From contig NZ_RWIU01000001.1 of assembly GCF_003944765.1 (NCBI RefSeq), positions 682,001 through 746,000 on the forward strand: a DNA stretch of 64,000 nucleotides, in the 5' to 3' direction. Below are positions 34,015 to 43,620 of the stretch, piece by piece. The first letter of the stretch is position 1, and the number at the start of each line of letters is the position of its first letter. The DNA is from Hymenobacter perfusus. Lineage in GTDB: Bacteria > Bacteroidota > Bacteroidia > Cytophagales > Hymenobacteraceae. The translations under genes were made by a program, and so were the position numbers. Under the pieces are notes generated by a model that worked only from the letters and a program-made list of their open reading frames with translations, was not told the DNA's origin and did not search any database.

Positions 34015-37000
34015 ATGTCCCGACTCTCTACCCTGATTTTATTGTTCTTATACCCGGCTTTGCTGCAGGCCGCGCCGCGCCCGGCAAGGGCCCCGGAACC
34101 AGACAAAAGCCTGGAATTTGTGGAGAACAAAGGCCAGTGGCCCCGGCCGGTCCGCTACCAGGCCGAGCTGCCCGGCGGCCGGCTCTACCTTACGCCCGGC
34201 GGCTTTACGTATTCCTTCCTGGATCCGGCAGCTTTAGCGGCCAATTCCCATCAGCACGAAGCCAGCCCGGCGGCTCCGCGCCAGCCGGAACCGGCCGCGC
34301 CGTTGCGCGGCCACGCCTACACGGTTTCGTTTGAAGGCGGCAACGCGCAGGCCACAATGCAGGCGCAGCAGCCTACGGCCGGCACCCGCAACTACTTCCA
34401 GGGCAGCAACCCGCAGCAGTGGGCCAGCGAGGTACGCGGCTTCCGACAGGTGCAGTACGCTAAAGTGTACCCCGGTATCGATGTGCAGGTGTACGAAAAT
34501 CAGGAGCAGCACCTGGAGTACGACTTTCTGCTGGCCCCCGGTGCCCGTCCCGACCATATCCGGCTGCGGTACACCGGCCCCGAAGCCATGCGCCTTACTC
34601 CCGAAGGCCACCTACTGATTCAGACCTCCGTGGGCAACGTGACGGAGCAGGCGCCCAAAGCCTGGCAAATACTGCCGTCGGGCGAGCGGAAAATGGTAAG
34701 CTGCCGGTTTGAGCTGCGGGCCCAGACGGTGCAGTTCGTGCTGGGAGCCTATAACAGCAAGCTGCCGCTTACCATCGACCCTACCGTGCTATTCTCTTCG
34801 TTTACCGGCTCTACCGCCGATAACTGGGGCTTCACGGCCACCTATGACGCGCAGGGCAATATGTACTCGGGCGGCGTGGCCTTCGGGGTAGGCTACCCCA
34901 CCTCACCGGGTGCTTTCCAGACTTCCTTTGCCGGGGCCGGCGACGTGGCCATCATCAAGTACCGCATGACCACCTCAGGACCCGCCGCACGCCTCTACGC
35001 CACCTACCTGGGCGGCAGCAATACCGATGCGCCGCACAGCCTGGTGGTAAACGGCCTGGGGGAGCTGGTGATTCTGGGCACTACCGGCTCGGGCAATTTT
35101 CCGGTGTCGGCCGGGGCCGCGCAACGCACCTTCCAGGGCGGTTCCGGCGTCAATCCGCTGGGCGGCGGGCTCACGACTCCAATGGGCTACAGCAACGGCT
35201 CCGACCTGTTTGTGACCACCCTCAGTGCCGACGGCTCCCGGCTGGTAGCGTCCACGTACCTGGGCGGCACCAGCAACGACGGATTGAACCTCAACCTGGT
35301 CAATAACTACGGCGACCCATTTCGGGGGGATATTCTCACCGATGGCGACAACAACGTGTACCTGGCTTCCGTCACGCAGAGCAGCAACTTCCCAACGGCG
35401 CAACCCGTGCAGGCCACTCGCCAGGGCACTTCCGATGCGGTGGTGTGCAAGTTGCCGCGGCTGCTCAATCAGTTGCTCTGGAGTACTTACCTGGGCGGAA
35501 ACGGGGCCGACGCAGCCTTCTCCGTTCAACTCACGCCCGACCGGCACCTCTACGTGGCCGGCACCACCGACAGCCCCAATTTTCCTACCGTGGCGGCGGC
35601 GTTGCAGCCTCAGCCGGCGGGCGGACGGGACGGTTTTGTGGTCTGCCTGAATCCGGCCGGCACCACGCTGCGCTATGCTACGTACCTGGGCACCGCCGCC
35701 GCCGACCTGGCCTTCTTTCTGCAGCTGGACGCCGGCGGCGACGTGTACGTGCTGGGCCAGACCAGTTCCAACGCCTACCCCGTTACCACCGGCCGGTATA
35801 GTGTCCGAGGAGCGCACCAGTTTATTCATAAGCTCAATGCAACCCTTAGTGCTACTGAATACAGCACCACTTTCGGCTCGGCTCTGTCGGGATACGATAT
35901 TTCGCCCACGGCTTTTCTGGTCGATGATTGTGAGCGGGTGTACGTGTGCGGCTGGGGCGGTGTGAATAATGCCGGTTTCGGCGGCGGCTCCACCCGCAAC
36001 CTACCGGTCACTTCTGATGCCGTGCAGTCGAATACCGACGGCAGTGACTTCTACCTAGCTCAGTTTCGGGCGGGCATGACTGGACTGGAGTACGCCACGT
36101 TCTTCGGGGAAAACGGCGGGCGGGGCGAGCATGTGGATGGCGGCACTTCGCGCTTTGACAAGAAAGGGGTGGTGTACCAAGCCGTGTGCGGCGGCTGTAC
36201 CGGTACCCAGGGTTTCCCGCGCCCACCCGGTGCCAATTATTATACGACCACCAACGCCAGTACTAACTGCAACAATGCCGCCTTCGCCATAAGCTTCGGC
36301 CTGGTGGTAGCCGACCCGGGCCCTACCCGCTACGTGTGCGTAGGCACTGCCCCGGTAGTGCTGGGTGGGCAGCCCAGCGGCGGCACCTGGACCGGCCCCG
36401 GCGTTACGCAGCTCAGCAACGGCACCTACCAGTTTCAGCCCACTGCGGCCCTGGTGGGGCGTAACATCCTCCAATATTCCGTCCAAACGACCGGTATCTG
36501 CCGGAGCACCCGGCCCCTGCGCATAATTGTGACGCCGGAGCTGACCGTGAACATCAGTCCGGTGCCGCTACAGTGCGCCAATGGCGCGCCCGTAACCCTG
36601 CAGGCCACGCCCGCCGGCGGCACCTGGAGTACCACGAAAGGACTGACCGGCAACGTATTCAATCCGCAACAGGCCGGGGCCGGCACCTATACCCTCACCT
36701 ACTCCTACTCCGATACGCTCGGGTGCGGCACTGCCACCCGTACCGTGGTAGTGAATCCGCTTCCCCGGCCCGAGGCCGGCCCCGACCTCACCTTCTGCGC
36801 GTATGAAACGCAGCCCGTGCAGCTTACCGGAGCCTCTCCAGCCGGGGGTACCTGGAGCGGCTCCGGCGTCACGCCGGGCGGGCTGTTCACTCCGCCCAAT
36901 ACCAACCTGCGCGGCGGCATTTTCACGCTTTCTTACTCCGTCACGGAAAACGGCTGCACCGTTACCGATACCCGGCAGGTGCTGCTGGCCCCTTCCCCCG

Positions 37001-37497
37001 CCGTCAACTTCCCGCTTAGTGTGCCCGAGTGCACCAGCTTTCCGCAGTATACCGGCCTGGCTCCCTTCAACTGCGCCTTTGAGCCCGTGCTGACGGGGGG
37101 CACCTACGTGTGGGAGTTTGGTGACGGCAGCCCTACCTCGAACGAGGAAAAGCCGGTGCATATGTTTGAGAACCCCGGTACGTATTCCGTGAAGCTCACG
37201 GCCCGCTACGCCAACTGCACCGTGGAAACCAGCTTTGTGCCGGTGATAGTGGGCGAAGTATTCGTGCCCAACATCATTACACCCAACCACGACGACAAAA
37301 ACGAAACCTTCATTCCGCGCTTCAGCTGCCGGCCCGCTACGCTGCGGGTGTTCACACGCTGGGGCAATAAGGTGTACGAAACCGATAACTACCGCAACGA
37401 CTGGCGGGCGGATGCGCTGGCCGATGGCCTGTACTACTATCACCTCAAAGATGCCGAGGGCCGCACCGTGAAGGGCTGGGTAACGGTGCAACGATAA
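34015..37497 (+). CDS. Giant T9SS-type surface protein with SBBP-like and PKD domains (copy 1)
   Basis: A 1160-residue secreted protein. MSRLSTLILLFLYPALLQA is the signal peptide. Residues about 30-260 begin LEFVENKGQWPRPVRYQAELPGGRLYLTPGG, the DUF7948-type N-domain that ends at LPLTIDPTVLFSSF. Next come SBBP-like beta-propeller repeats (YLGGSNTDAPHSLVVNGLGE, YLGGTSNDG, YLGGNGADAAFSVQL, VAGTTDSPNFPTV), Ig-like modules with 'PAGGTWSG-G' cores, and a PKD-like domain (VWEFGDGSPTSNEEKPVHMFENPGTYSVKLTA). The last about 85 residues (NIITPNHDDKNETF...VFTRWGNKVYET...DGLYYYHLKD) are the gliding-motility-associated T9SS type-B C-terminal domain. Likely a cell-surface adhesin or structural protein; ligand unknown. 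Confidence 0.9.
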   Translation: MSRLSTLILLFLYPALLQAAPRPARAPEPDKSLEFVENKGQWPRPVRYQAELPGGRLYLTPGGFTYSFLDPAALAANSHQHEASPAAPRQPEPAAPLRGHAYTVSFEGGNAQATMQAQQPTAGTRNYFQGSNPQQWASEVRGFRQVQYAKVYPGIDVQVYENQEQHLEYDFLLAPGARPDHIRLRYTGPEAMRLTPEGHLLIQTSVGNVTEQAPKAWQILPSGERKMVSCRFELRAQTVQFVLGAYNSKLPLTIDPTVLFSSFTGSTADNWGFTATYDAQGNMYSGGVAFGVGYPTSPGAFQTSFAGAGDVAIIKYRMTTSGPAARLYATYLGGSNTDAPHSLVVNGLGELVILGTTGSGNFPVSAGAAQRTFQGGSGVNPLGGGLTTPMGYSNGSDLFVTTLSADGSRLVASTYLGGTSNDGLNLNLVNNYGDPFRGDILTDGDNNVYLASVTQSSNFPTAQPVQATRQGTSDAVVCKLPRLLNQLLWSTYLGGNGADAAFSVQLTPDRHLYVAGTTDSPNFPTVAAALQPQPAGGRDGFVVCLNPAGTTLRYATYLGTAAADLAFFLQLDAGGDVYVLGQTSSNAYPVTTGRYSVRGAHQFIHKLNATLSATEYSTTFGSALSGYDISPTAFLVDDCERVYVCGWGGVNNAGFGGGSTRNLPVTSDAVQSNTDGSDFYLAQFRAGMTGLEYATFFGENGGRGEHVDGGTSRFDKKGVVYQAVCGGCTGTQGFPRPPGANYYTTTNASTNCNNAAFAISFGLVVADPGPTRYVCVGTAPVVLGGQPSGGTWTGPGVTQLSNGTYQFQPTAALVGRNILQYSVQTTGICRSTRPLRIIVTPELTVNISPVPLQCANGAPVTLQATPAGGTWSTTKGLTGNVFNPQQAGAGTYTLTYSYSDTLGCGTATRTVVVNPLPRPEAGPDLTFCAYETQPVQLTGASPAGGTWSGSGVTPGGLFTPPNTNLRGGIFTLSYSVTENGCTVTDTRQVLLAPSPAVNFPLSVPECTSFPQYTGLAPFNCAFEPVLTGGTYVWEFGDGSPTSNEEKPVHMFENPGTYSVKLTARYANCTVETSFVPVIVGEVFVPNIITPNHDDKNETFIPRFSCRPATLRVFTRWGNKVYETDNYRNDWRADALADGLYYYHLKDAEGRTVKGWVTVQR

Positions 37498-37547
37498 ACA
37501 CTCGCGCAATAGCCCGAAAAACAGGTAAACTCAAGCCGGATAACGTG

Positions 37548-37555
37548 TAGCTTTG
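37548..37555 (+). promoter_or_regulatory. -7 box of the second giant surface protein
   Basis: TAGCTTTG, an exact match, 33 bases before the start. The copy therefore has its own promoter. Confidence 0.5.
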
Positions 37556-37588
37556 CCGCTATTTAACGTTATCCGGCTTGCTGCGTGT

Positions 37589-40500
37589 ATGAAGCAATTG
37601 TATCTATTTGTTTGCCTGTTATGGCTGCCTAATCTGCTGGCCCGGGCCGGCGCCCCCGCTCCTAATCAGCACCTGGAGTTTATTGAGAATAAGGGCCAGT
37701 GGCCGGCCCCCGTCCTGTACGCCGCGGATGTACCGGGCGGACGGCTTTTCCTGGAGCCCGGCGGCCTTACCTACGCCCTCACTACCGGTTTCCCGCACCC
37801 GCATACGGCCGTTCCCCGCACAGGGAGTGTTCCTGAAACCTTCCGCGCCCATGCCATACGGGTGGAGTTCGTACAGGCCGCGCAGCCCGTGGTGCTGCCC
37901 ACAGAAGCTACCGGGGAAGTGCGCAACTACCTGCGCGGCTCCGACCCGGCCCAGTGGGCCACGCACGTAGCCGGCTTCCGCCGCTTGCACTACCGCCGCG
38001 TGTGGCCCGGCGTTGATGTGCAGTTTTATGAAAACCAGCAGCAACACCTGGAATACGACTTTGAGCTGGCTCCCCAGGCGCGGCCGGCTGCCATCCGGCT
38101 GCGCTACCACGGAGCCGATGCGCTGCGCCTAACCCCCGAAGGACACCTGGAAATCCTGACTTCGGCCGGCACGCTGCGGGAGCTGGCCCCTACTGCGTGG
38201 CAACTGAATGCCAGCGGCCAGCGCCAGGCCGTGGCCTGCGCTTACGTGCTGCACAACCAGGAAATCAGCTTCCGCCTGGGCAAATACGACTCAAACCGGC
38301 CGCTGATTATCGACCCGACGGTGGTGTTTTCCACGTTCACCGGCTCGGCCGCCGATAACTGGGGCTTCACGGCTACCTACGACCAGCAGGGTAACCTCTA
38401 CTCCGGCGGCATCGTTTTTGCGCTGGGGTATCCTGCCAGCCCGGGTGCGTACAGCACGCAGTTCGCCGGGGCCACCGATATTGCCCTCATCAAGTACAAC
38501 ACCACCGCCCGCGGCCCGGCCGCCCGCGTGTGGGCCACCTATCTGGGCGGGAGTGGGGCCGATTTTCCGCAAAGTCTGGTGGTCAATAGTCTGGGCGAAC
38601 TGCTGGTGCTGGCGGCTACCGGTTCCCCTAACTTTCCTGTCACCGCCAGCGCGCTTGACCGCACCTTTAATGGCGGCTCCGCTATCAACCCGTTTTCCGG
38701 CTACGCGCCCTCCAATATGCCCAATGGGTCCGACCTGGCGGTGGTCCGGCTTAGTGCCGATGGCTCCCGGCTGGTAGCGTCCACGTACTTGGGCGGGGCC
38801 GGCAACGAAGGCGTGCTGCCCAATACCGGCTTCGGCTTCAACCTGCTGCGTAACTACGGCGACCAGTTTCGGGGGGATATTCTGGTGGATGCGCAGAACA
38901 ACGTGTACCTGGCCTCGAATACCTCTTCCTCGGATTTCCCGGCGCGCAACAACTTCCAACCCTATACGCCAGGCCTCAACGCAGTAGTCTCCAAGCTTAC
39001 GCCCGGCCTCGACCAAGTACTATGGAGTAGCCAGCTGGGCGGCAATCAACCCGATGCCGCGTACTCCTTGCAGCTTGATGCGGCCGGCCGGCTGTACGTA
39101 GCCGGGGGTACTACCAGCCCCAACTTCCCGGTAACGCCCGGCACCGTGCAGCCCGCCCAGCGGGGCGACGCCGATGGGTTTGTAGCCCGCATCAGCAGTT
39201 CCGGCTCGGTACTGGAAAAGGCCACGGTGGTGGGCACGTCGGCGTATGATCAGGCCTATTTTGTGCAGCTTGACCAAAGCGGCGGCGTGTACTTACTGGG
39301 CCAGACGATGGGCACTTATCCGACCGTGGGCAACCGCTACGGCGTGGCCAACAGCCGCCAGTTTATCCACAAGTTCAACGCCGACCTGACTGCTACCGAG
39401 TTTGCGACCACCTTCGGCAGCGGCCGGGCCACCATCGACCTTTCGCCTACGGCCTTCTTAGTAGACCAGTGTGAGCGGATTTACGTGAGCGGCTGGGGTG
39501 GGGGCAACAATGTGGGCTATGGCAACGGCAGCGTGCTAGGCATGCCTACCACCACTACCGCCACCCAGCGCACCACCGATGGCAGCGACTTTTACCTGCT
39601 ACAGCTCTCCGCCGGGGCCCGCAACCTCGATTACGCTACCTTTTTCGGGGGCACCAGCCAGGACCACGTAGATGGCGGCACTTCCCGTTTCGACCCGCGC
39701 GGGGTGGTGTACCAGGCCGTGTGTGGGGGGTGCGGCGGCTCCAGCAGCTGGCCCATTCCGCCTGGCGCAGGCTACTACTCCACCTTCAACGCCAGCCTCA
39801 ACTGTAATAACGCCGCTTTTAAGTTTAATTTTGAAACCGTTGATGTAGTAGCCGGCACCGACCAGACCGTGTGCGTAGCCTCCGCACCGGTCCCATTGCA
39901 AGGCAGTCCGGCCGGTGGCATCTGGACCGGGCCGGGCGTGTCGGGGTCCGTAGCGGCGGGCTTCGTGTTTACGCCTACCCAGGCGTTGCTGGGCTCCCAA
40001 ACGCTTACCTACACCGTCACCGGCGTGGGCCCGTGCGGCGGGGTTTCGGCGCTTCGGCTCACGGTGGTTCCCTCCCCCCCCATTGCGTTTACGGCGCCGG
40101 CCCAGACCAGCTTTTGCCTGGGCCCGACCAACCCGGCCCCGGTGACGCTGAGCGCCACGCCAGCGGGCGGCACTTTTTCCGGACCGGGCGTTAGCGGCAA
40201 CCTGTTCATTGCCTCACTGGCCGGCCCTGGAACGCACACGCTGGTATACACCGTCAATGCCAATGGCTGCCAGCTGCAAACGACCCGAAGCGTCACGGTA
40301 ACCCAGGCCGTTGCCGGAACCGGCCTTAACGTCTGCGCCGGAGCCGGGCCGCAGGTGCTTGCGGGTATTCCCGCCGGTGGTATCTGGACGGGTTCCGGTA
40401 TTTCAGGGTCGGTGACCGGGGGCTTTACCTTCACCCCAACGGTGAGCTTGTTAGGTATTCAGACTCTCACGTACACCGTTACCGCGCCCGGTGGCTGCAC

Positions 40501-41476
40501 CAGCAGCAGCACGATGCAGGCCAATGTGCTACCAGTACCAACCTTTACCCCACCCGTGCTGCCGGCCTATTGCACCACCAACACAACCCCCATACCGCTA
40601 CCGAGTGTAGCTTATTGGGGTGGCCCCGGCGTGCAGGGACCAGGCAATACGGGCTTCACATTCCGCCCTTCGTTAGCCGGAGCTGGCACGCACACGCTCC
40701 TGTACCGTACCGGCGGCGGCCTCTGTGACTACACCGGGACCATCACCGTTACCGTCAGCGCCCCCATCACCGTAAACGCCGGCCCCGATACCCTGCTCTG
40801 CCCCGGCACCACCCGCCCGTTCCGGCTGCGCGGCACCCCGGCCGGTGGAACCTGGAGTGGCTCCGGTATCACCTCCGATGGCATTTTCACGCCTTCCGCC
40901 GGTTTCAACGGAAGCCTCACGCTAACCTACACCGTTGCGGGCGTCTGCCTGAATACCGGCACCCGGCGTGTGAGCGTAGCCGTTCCCCTGGCCACTGCCC
41001 CCGTCTGGGCGCCCGCTGGCTGCTCCGAAAACCGCTTGAGTCCGCTTACACTCACCTTCAGTGGCGGTGCCACAACCTCCCGTTGGGAGTTTGGTGATGG
41101 TACCCCCGCCGCTACCGGCAGTACCATCACGCACACGTACACCCAGGCCGGCACCTACCAGCCGCGAGTCATTACGTCCTTCAATGCCGGCCGCTGCGCT
41201 GAAACAGCCAGTCTGCCCGTAGTGGAAGTAATTGCCCCTGAATTGCCACCCAACATCATCACCCCCAATCACGACGACAAGAACCAGTTCTTCATTGTTC
41301 GCACGGCCTGCCCGGGGCAGTTGCAGGTGTTTTCCAGGTGGGGCAACAAGGTATTTGAGGCCGCCCGTTACCGCAACGACTGGGACGGAGCCGGCCTGCC
41401 CGATGGCGTGTATTACTACCTGCTACGTACCCCCGATGGCCATGCCAGCAAAGGCTGGGTTACCATCCAGCGCTAA
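37589..41476 (+). CDS. Giant T9SS-type surface protein with SBBP-like and Ig-like domains (copy 2)
   Basis: A 1295-residue paralogue of the preceding gene with the same order of parts: signal peptide MKQLYLFVCLLWLPNLLARA, LEFIENKGQWPAPVLYAADVPGGRLFLEPGG, the IDPTVVFSTF boundary, SBBP-like repeats (YLGGSGADFPQSLVVNSLGE, VAGGTTSPNFPVT), Ig-like modules, PKD-like WEFGDGTPAATGSTITHTYTQAGTYQPRV, and the type-B C-terminal domain NIITPNHDDKNQFF...VFSRWGNKVFEA. It has about 135 more residues than copy 1, mainly from extra 'PAGGxWTGSGISGSVTGGFTFTP' Ig-like modules (residues about 830-1150). A local tandem duplication followed by module gain or loss is the simple explanation. Confidence 0.9.
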   Translation: MKQLYLFVCLLWLPNLLARAGAPAPNQHLEFIENKGQWPAPVLYAADVPGGRLFLEPGGLTYALTTGFPHPHTAVPRTGSVPETFRAHAIRVEFVQAAQPVVLPTEATGEVRNYLRGSDPAQWATHVAGFRRLHYRRVWPGVDVQFYENQQQHLEYDFELAPQARPAAIRLRYHGADALRLTPEGHLEILTSAGTLRELAPTAWQLNASGQRQAVACAYVLHNQEISFRLGKYDSNRPLIIDPTVVFSTFTGSAADNWGFTATYDQQGNLYSGGIVFALGYPASPGAYSTQFAGATDIALIKYNTTARGPAARVWATYLGGSGADFPQSLVVNSLGELLVLAATGSPNFPVTASALDRTFNGGSAINPFSGYAPSNMPNGSDLAVVRLSADGSRLVASTYLGGAGNEGVLPNTGFGFNLLRNYGDQFRGDILVDAQNNVYLASNTSSSDFPARNNFQPYTPGLNAVVSKLTPGLDQVLWSSQLGGNQPDAAYSLQLDAAGRLYVAGGTTSPNFPVTPGTVQPAQRGDADGFVARISSSGSVLEKATVVGTSAYDQAYFVQLDQSGGVYLLGQTMGTYPTVGNRYGVANSRQFIHKFNADLTATEFATTFGSGRATIDLSPTAFLVDQCERIYVSGWGGGNNVGYGNGSVLGMPTTTTATQRTTDGSDFYLLQLSAGARNLDYATFFGGTSQDHVDGGTSRFDPRGVVYQAVCGGCGGSSSWPIPPGAGYYSTFNASLNCNNAAFKFNFETVDVVAGTDQTVCVASAPVPLQGSPAGGIWTGPGVSGSVAAGFVFTPTQALLGSQTLTYTVTGVGPCGGVSALRLTVVPSPPIAFTAPAQTSFCLGPTNPAPVTLSATPAGGTFSGPGVSGNLFIASLAGPGTHTLVYTVNANGCQLQTTRSVTVTQAVAGTGLNVCAGAGPQVLAGIPAGGIWTGSGISGSVTGGFTFTPTVSLLGIQTLTYTVTAPGGCTSSSTMQANVLPVPTFTPPVLPAYCTTNTTPIPLPSVAYWGGPGVQGPGNTGFTFRPSLAGAGTHTLLYRTGGGLCDYTGTITVTVSAPITVNAGPDTLLCPGTTRPFRLRGTPAGGTWSGSGITSDGIFTPSAGFNGSLTLTYTVAGVCLNTGTRRVSVAVPLATAPVWAPAGCSENRLSPLTLTFSGGATTSRWEFGDGTPAATGSTITHTYTQAGTYQPRVITSFNAGRCAETASLPVVEVIAPELPPNIITPNHDDKNQFFIVRTACPGQLQVFSRWGNKVFEAARYRNDWDGAGLPDGVYYYLLRTPDGHASKGWVTIQR

Positions 41477-41486
41477 GGGCCTGGGC

Positions 41487-41517
41487 TTGCTTTCGGCGGT
41501 TTCTTCTCGTATATTTG
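41487..41517 (+). promoter_or_regulatory. Promoter of rimP-nusA
   Basis: TTGC at 41487-41490, 19 bases, then TATATTTG at 41510-41517: the best -33/-7 pair in the window, 72 bases before rimP. Confidence 0.6.
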
Positions 41518-41589
41518 CACCAGCAAGCTACAACACGAACAGAGGGGACGGATAGTCCCCTCTTTCTTTTACCACCCGTTGCCTCGCCT

Positions 41590-42063
41590 ATGAAACTTGA
41601 CCGTGCCCGCCTTTCCGAATTCCTTGAGAGCAGCCTGCCCATCGACGGCAACCTGTTTGTCGTGGATTTGGCCGTGTCGGATGCCATTCGCCCTAAAGTC
41701 ACCGTCACACTCGACGGGGAGCAGGGTTTGGGCATCGACGAGTGCGCGCAGGTAAGCCGCCGGCTGGCCCGCCGCATCGAGGAGGAGTATGGGGAGGAAC
41801 TGAGCTACACGCTGGAAGTCACGTCACCCGGGGCCGACCTGCCCCTGCGCGACCCGCGCCAGTACACCCGCCACATCGGCCGCACCCTGGCTCTTAAGCT
41901 GCAGGATGGCACCGAGAAAACCGGCACCCTGGAAGCCACCGAAGCCACCGGTATTCAGCTGGCGGAGGTAGTTAAAGAAAAAAGCAAGAAGAAGATCCTG
42001 CCCCCCGTGCTGGTCCCCTTCACCGATATCAACGAAGCCAAAGTGGTCATTTCGTTTAAATAA
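41590..42063 (+). CDS. rimP: Ribosome maturation factor RimP
   Basis: A 157-residue protein for 30S subunit maturation. The N-terminal domain has LFVVDLAVSDAIRPKVTVTLDGEQGLGIDECAQVSRRLARRIEEE, followed by the family hallmark YTLEVTSPGADLPLRDPRQYTRHIGR. A C-terminal Sm-like part, GTLEATEATGIQLAE...LVPFTDINEAKVVISFK, closes it. Start at 41590 after a short leader from the rimP promoter. First gene of the usual rimP-nusA-infB order; nusA follows after 140 bases. Confidence 0.94.
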   Translation: MKLDRARLSEFLESSLPIDGNLFVVDLAVSDAIRPKVTVTLDGEQGLGIDECAQVSRRLARRIEEEYGEELSYTLEVTSPGADLPLRDPRQYTRHIGRTLALKLQDGTEKTGTLEATEATGIQLAEVVKEKSKKKILPPVLVPFTDINEAKVVISFK

Positions 42064-42203
42064 GTATCACCTGTCTGCATTGATTTTCCAGATCCGTTGT
42101 TCTCCTGTTCCGGCTGCCTCAGCTAGTGAAAAACTGACAACTCATCGAAAAGCCTCTGCGGAAAGCCGTGAAACCCAAAAAATCAGTTTAAATCAGCGTT
42201 TAT

Positions 42204-43496
42204 ATGAACAGCAACGTCCTGATTGAATCGTTTGCCGAATTCGCCCGATCCAAGAATATTGACCGGCCCACGATGATGAGCATTCTGGAGGAAGTGTTCC
42301 GCACGATGATCCGTAAGAAGTACGACGATGACTCCAACTTCGACGTGATTCTGAACGTGGACAAAGGCGACCTGGAAATCTGGCGTAACCGCGAAATCGT
42401 GGACGATAACTCGGAAGACATCTGGGATTTCGACAAGATTCCGCTGGCCGAAGCCCAGAAGATTGAGCCCGACTTCGAAATTGGTGAGCAGGTAGCCGAG
42501 GAGGTGAAGCTGGAAGATTTCGGCCGCCGCGCCGTGCTTATGGCCCGCCAGACGCTGATTCAGCGCGTGAAAGACTTAGAGCGCGACAATCTCTACCAAG
42601 CCTACAAAGATCAGGTAGGTGAAGTAGTAGTGGGCGAAGTGTACCAGGTATGGGGCCGCGAAGCCCTCATCCTTGATAAGGACGAAAACGAGCTGGTACT
42701 GCCCAAAGGCGAGCAGATCCCGAAGGACCGCTACCGCAAGGGCGACACCATCCGGGCCGTGGTTCACCGCGTGGATGTGCTCAATGGTACGCCCAAAATT
42801 ATCCTCTCCCGCGCTGCTCCCGCTTTCCTGGAGCGCCTGATGGAGCAGGAAGTACCCGAAATTTTTGACGGCCTCATCAGCATCAAGAACATCGTGCGTG
42901 AGCCCGGCGAGCGGGCCAAAGTGGCCGTAGAAAGCTTCGATGAGCGCATCGACCCCGTGGGTGCCTGCGTAGGCATGAAGGGCTCCCGGATTCACGCCGT
43001 GGTGCGGGAACTGGAAAACGAGAACATCGACATCATCAACTATACCGATAACCTGGAGCTGTACATCGCCCGGGCTTTATCGCCGGCCAAGCTCACGTCG
43101 ATGAAAATCAACGAACAAACCGGCCGGGTTTCGGTGTTCTTGAAGCCCGATCAGGTATCGTTGGCCATTGGCCGGGGTGGTGCCAACATCAAGCTGGCCT
43201 CGCGGTTGGTAGGCATGGAAATCGACGTCTTCCGTGACGCCGGTGACTTTGAGGAAGATATTGCCCTGGACGAGTTCCAGGACGAAATTGAAGGCTGGAT
43301 TCTGGAGGAGCTGAAGAAAATCGGCCTCGACACCGGCCGCTCCGTACTGGCAGTGAGCAAAGAAGACATCGTGCGCCGCACCGAGTTGGAGGAGGAAACC
43401 GTGGAAGAACTCTTCCGTGTCATCCGCCAGGAATTCGAGGACAGCGCCGACGAAGAGCAGGAAGAAGAAGCACCAAATTCCGGCGCCGCGCAATGA
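42204..43496 (+). CDS. nusA: Transcription termination/antitermination protein NusA
   Basis: A 430-residue RNA polymerase-binding factor. The N-terminal domain MNSNVLIESFAEFARSKNIDRPTMMSILEEVFRTMIRKKY binds polymerase. An S1 domain (GEVVVGEVYQVWGREALILDKDENELVLP, about 133-205) and two KH domains follow (ERIDPVGACVGMKGSRIHAVVRELENENIDII; LAIGRGGANIKLASRLVG). The C-terminus has an HhH-like region and an acidic tail (EDSADEEQEEEAPNSGAAQ). The E. coli-type AR repeats are absent, as usual in this phylum. Middle gene of rimP-nusA-infB. Confidence 0.96.
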   Translation: MNSNVLIESFAEFARSKNIDRPTMMSILEEVFRTMIRKKYDDDSNFDVILNVDKGDLEIWRNREIVDDNSEDIWDFDKIPLAEAQKIEPDFEIGEQVAEEVKLEDFGRRAVLMARQTLIQRVKDLERDNLYQAYKDQVGEVVVGEVYQVWGREALILDKDENELVLPKGEQIPKDRYRKGDTIRAVVHRVDVLNGTPKIILSRAAPAFLERLMEQEVPEIFDGLISIKNIVREPGERAKVAVESFDERIDPVGACVGMKGSRIHAVVRELENENIDIINYTDNLELYIARALSPAKLTSMKINEQTGRVSVFLKPDQVSLAIGRGGANIKLASRLVGMEIDVFRDAGDFEEDIALDEFQDEIEGWILEELKKIGLDTGRSVLAVSKEDIVRRTELEEETVEELFRVIRQEFEDSADEEQEEEAPNSGAAQ

Positions 43497-43579
43497 GTGC
43501 GCGGCGGCCGGTACGGCAAGGGCGTTGAGATTGAGCCGGGTGGCCTGATTTCAACGTCGCCCGGCAAGATTTAAGTTAG

Positions 43580-43587
43580 TACCTTTG
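43580..43587 (+). promoter_or_regulatory. -7 box of an internal infB promoter
   Basis: TACCTTTG, an exact match, 34 bases before infB. It lets infB be expressed separately from rimP-nusA. Confidence 0.5.
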
Positions 43588-43620
43588 CACCAAGATAAGA
43601 GTATCGTTCGCGAGCATAGA

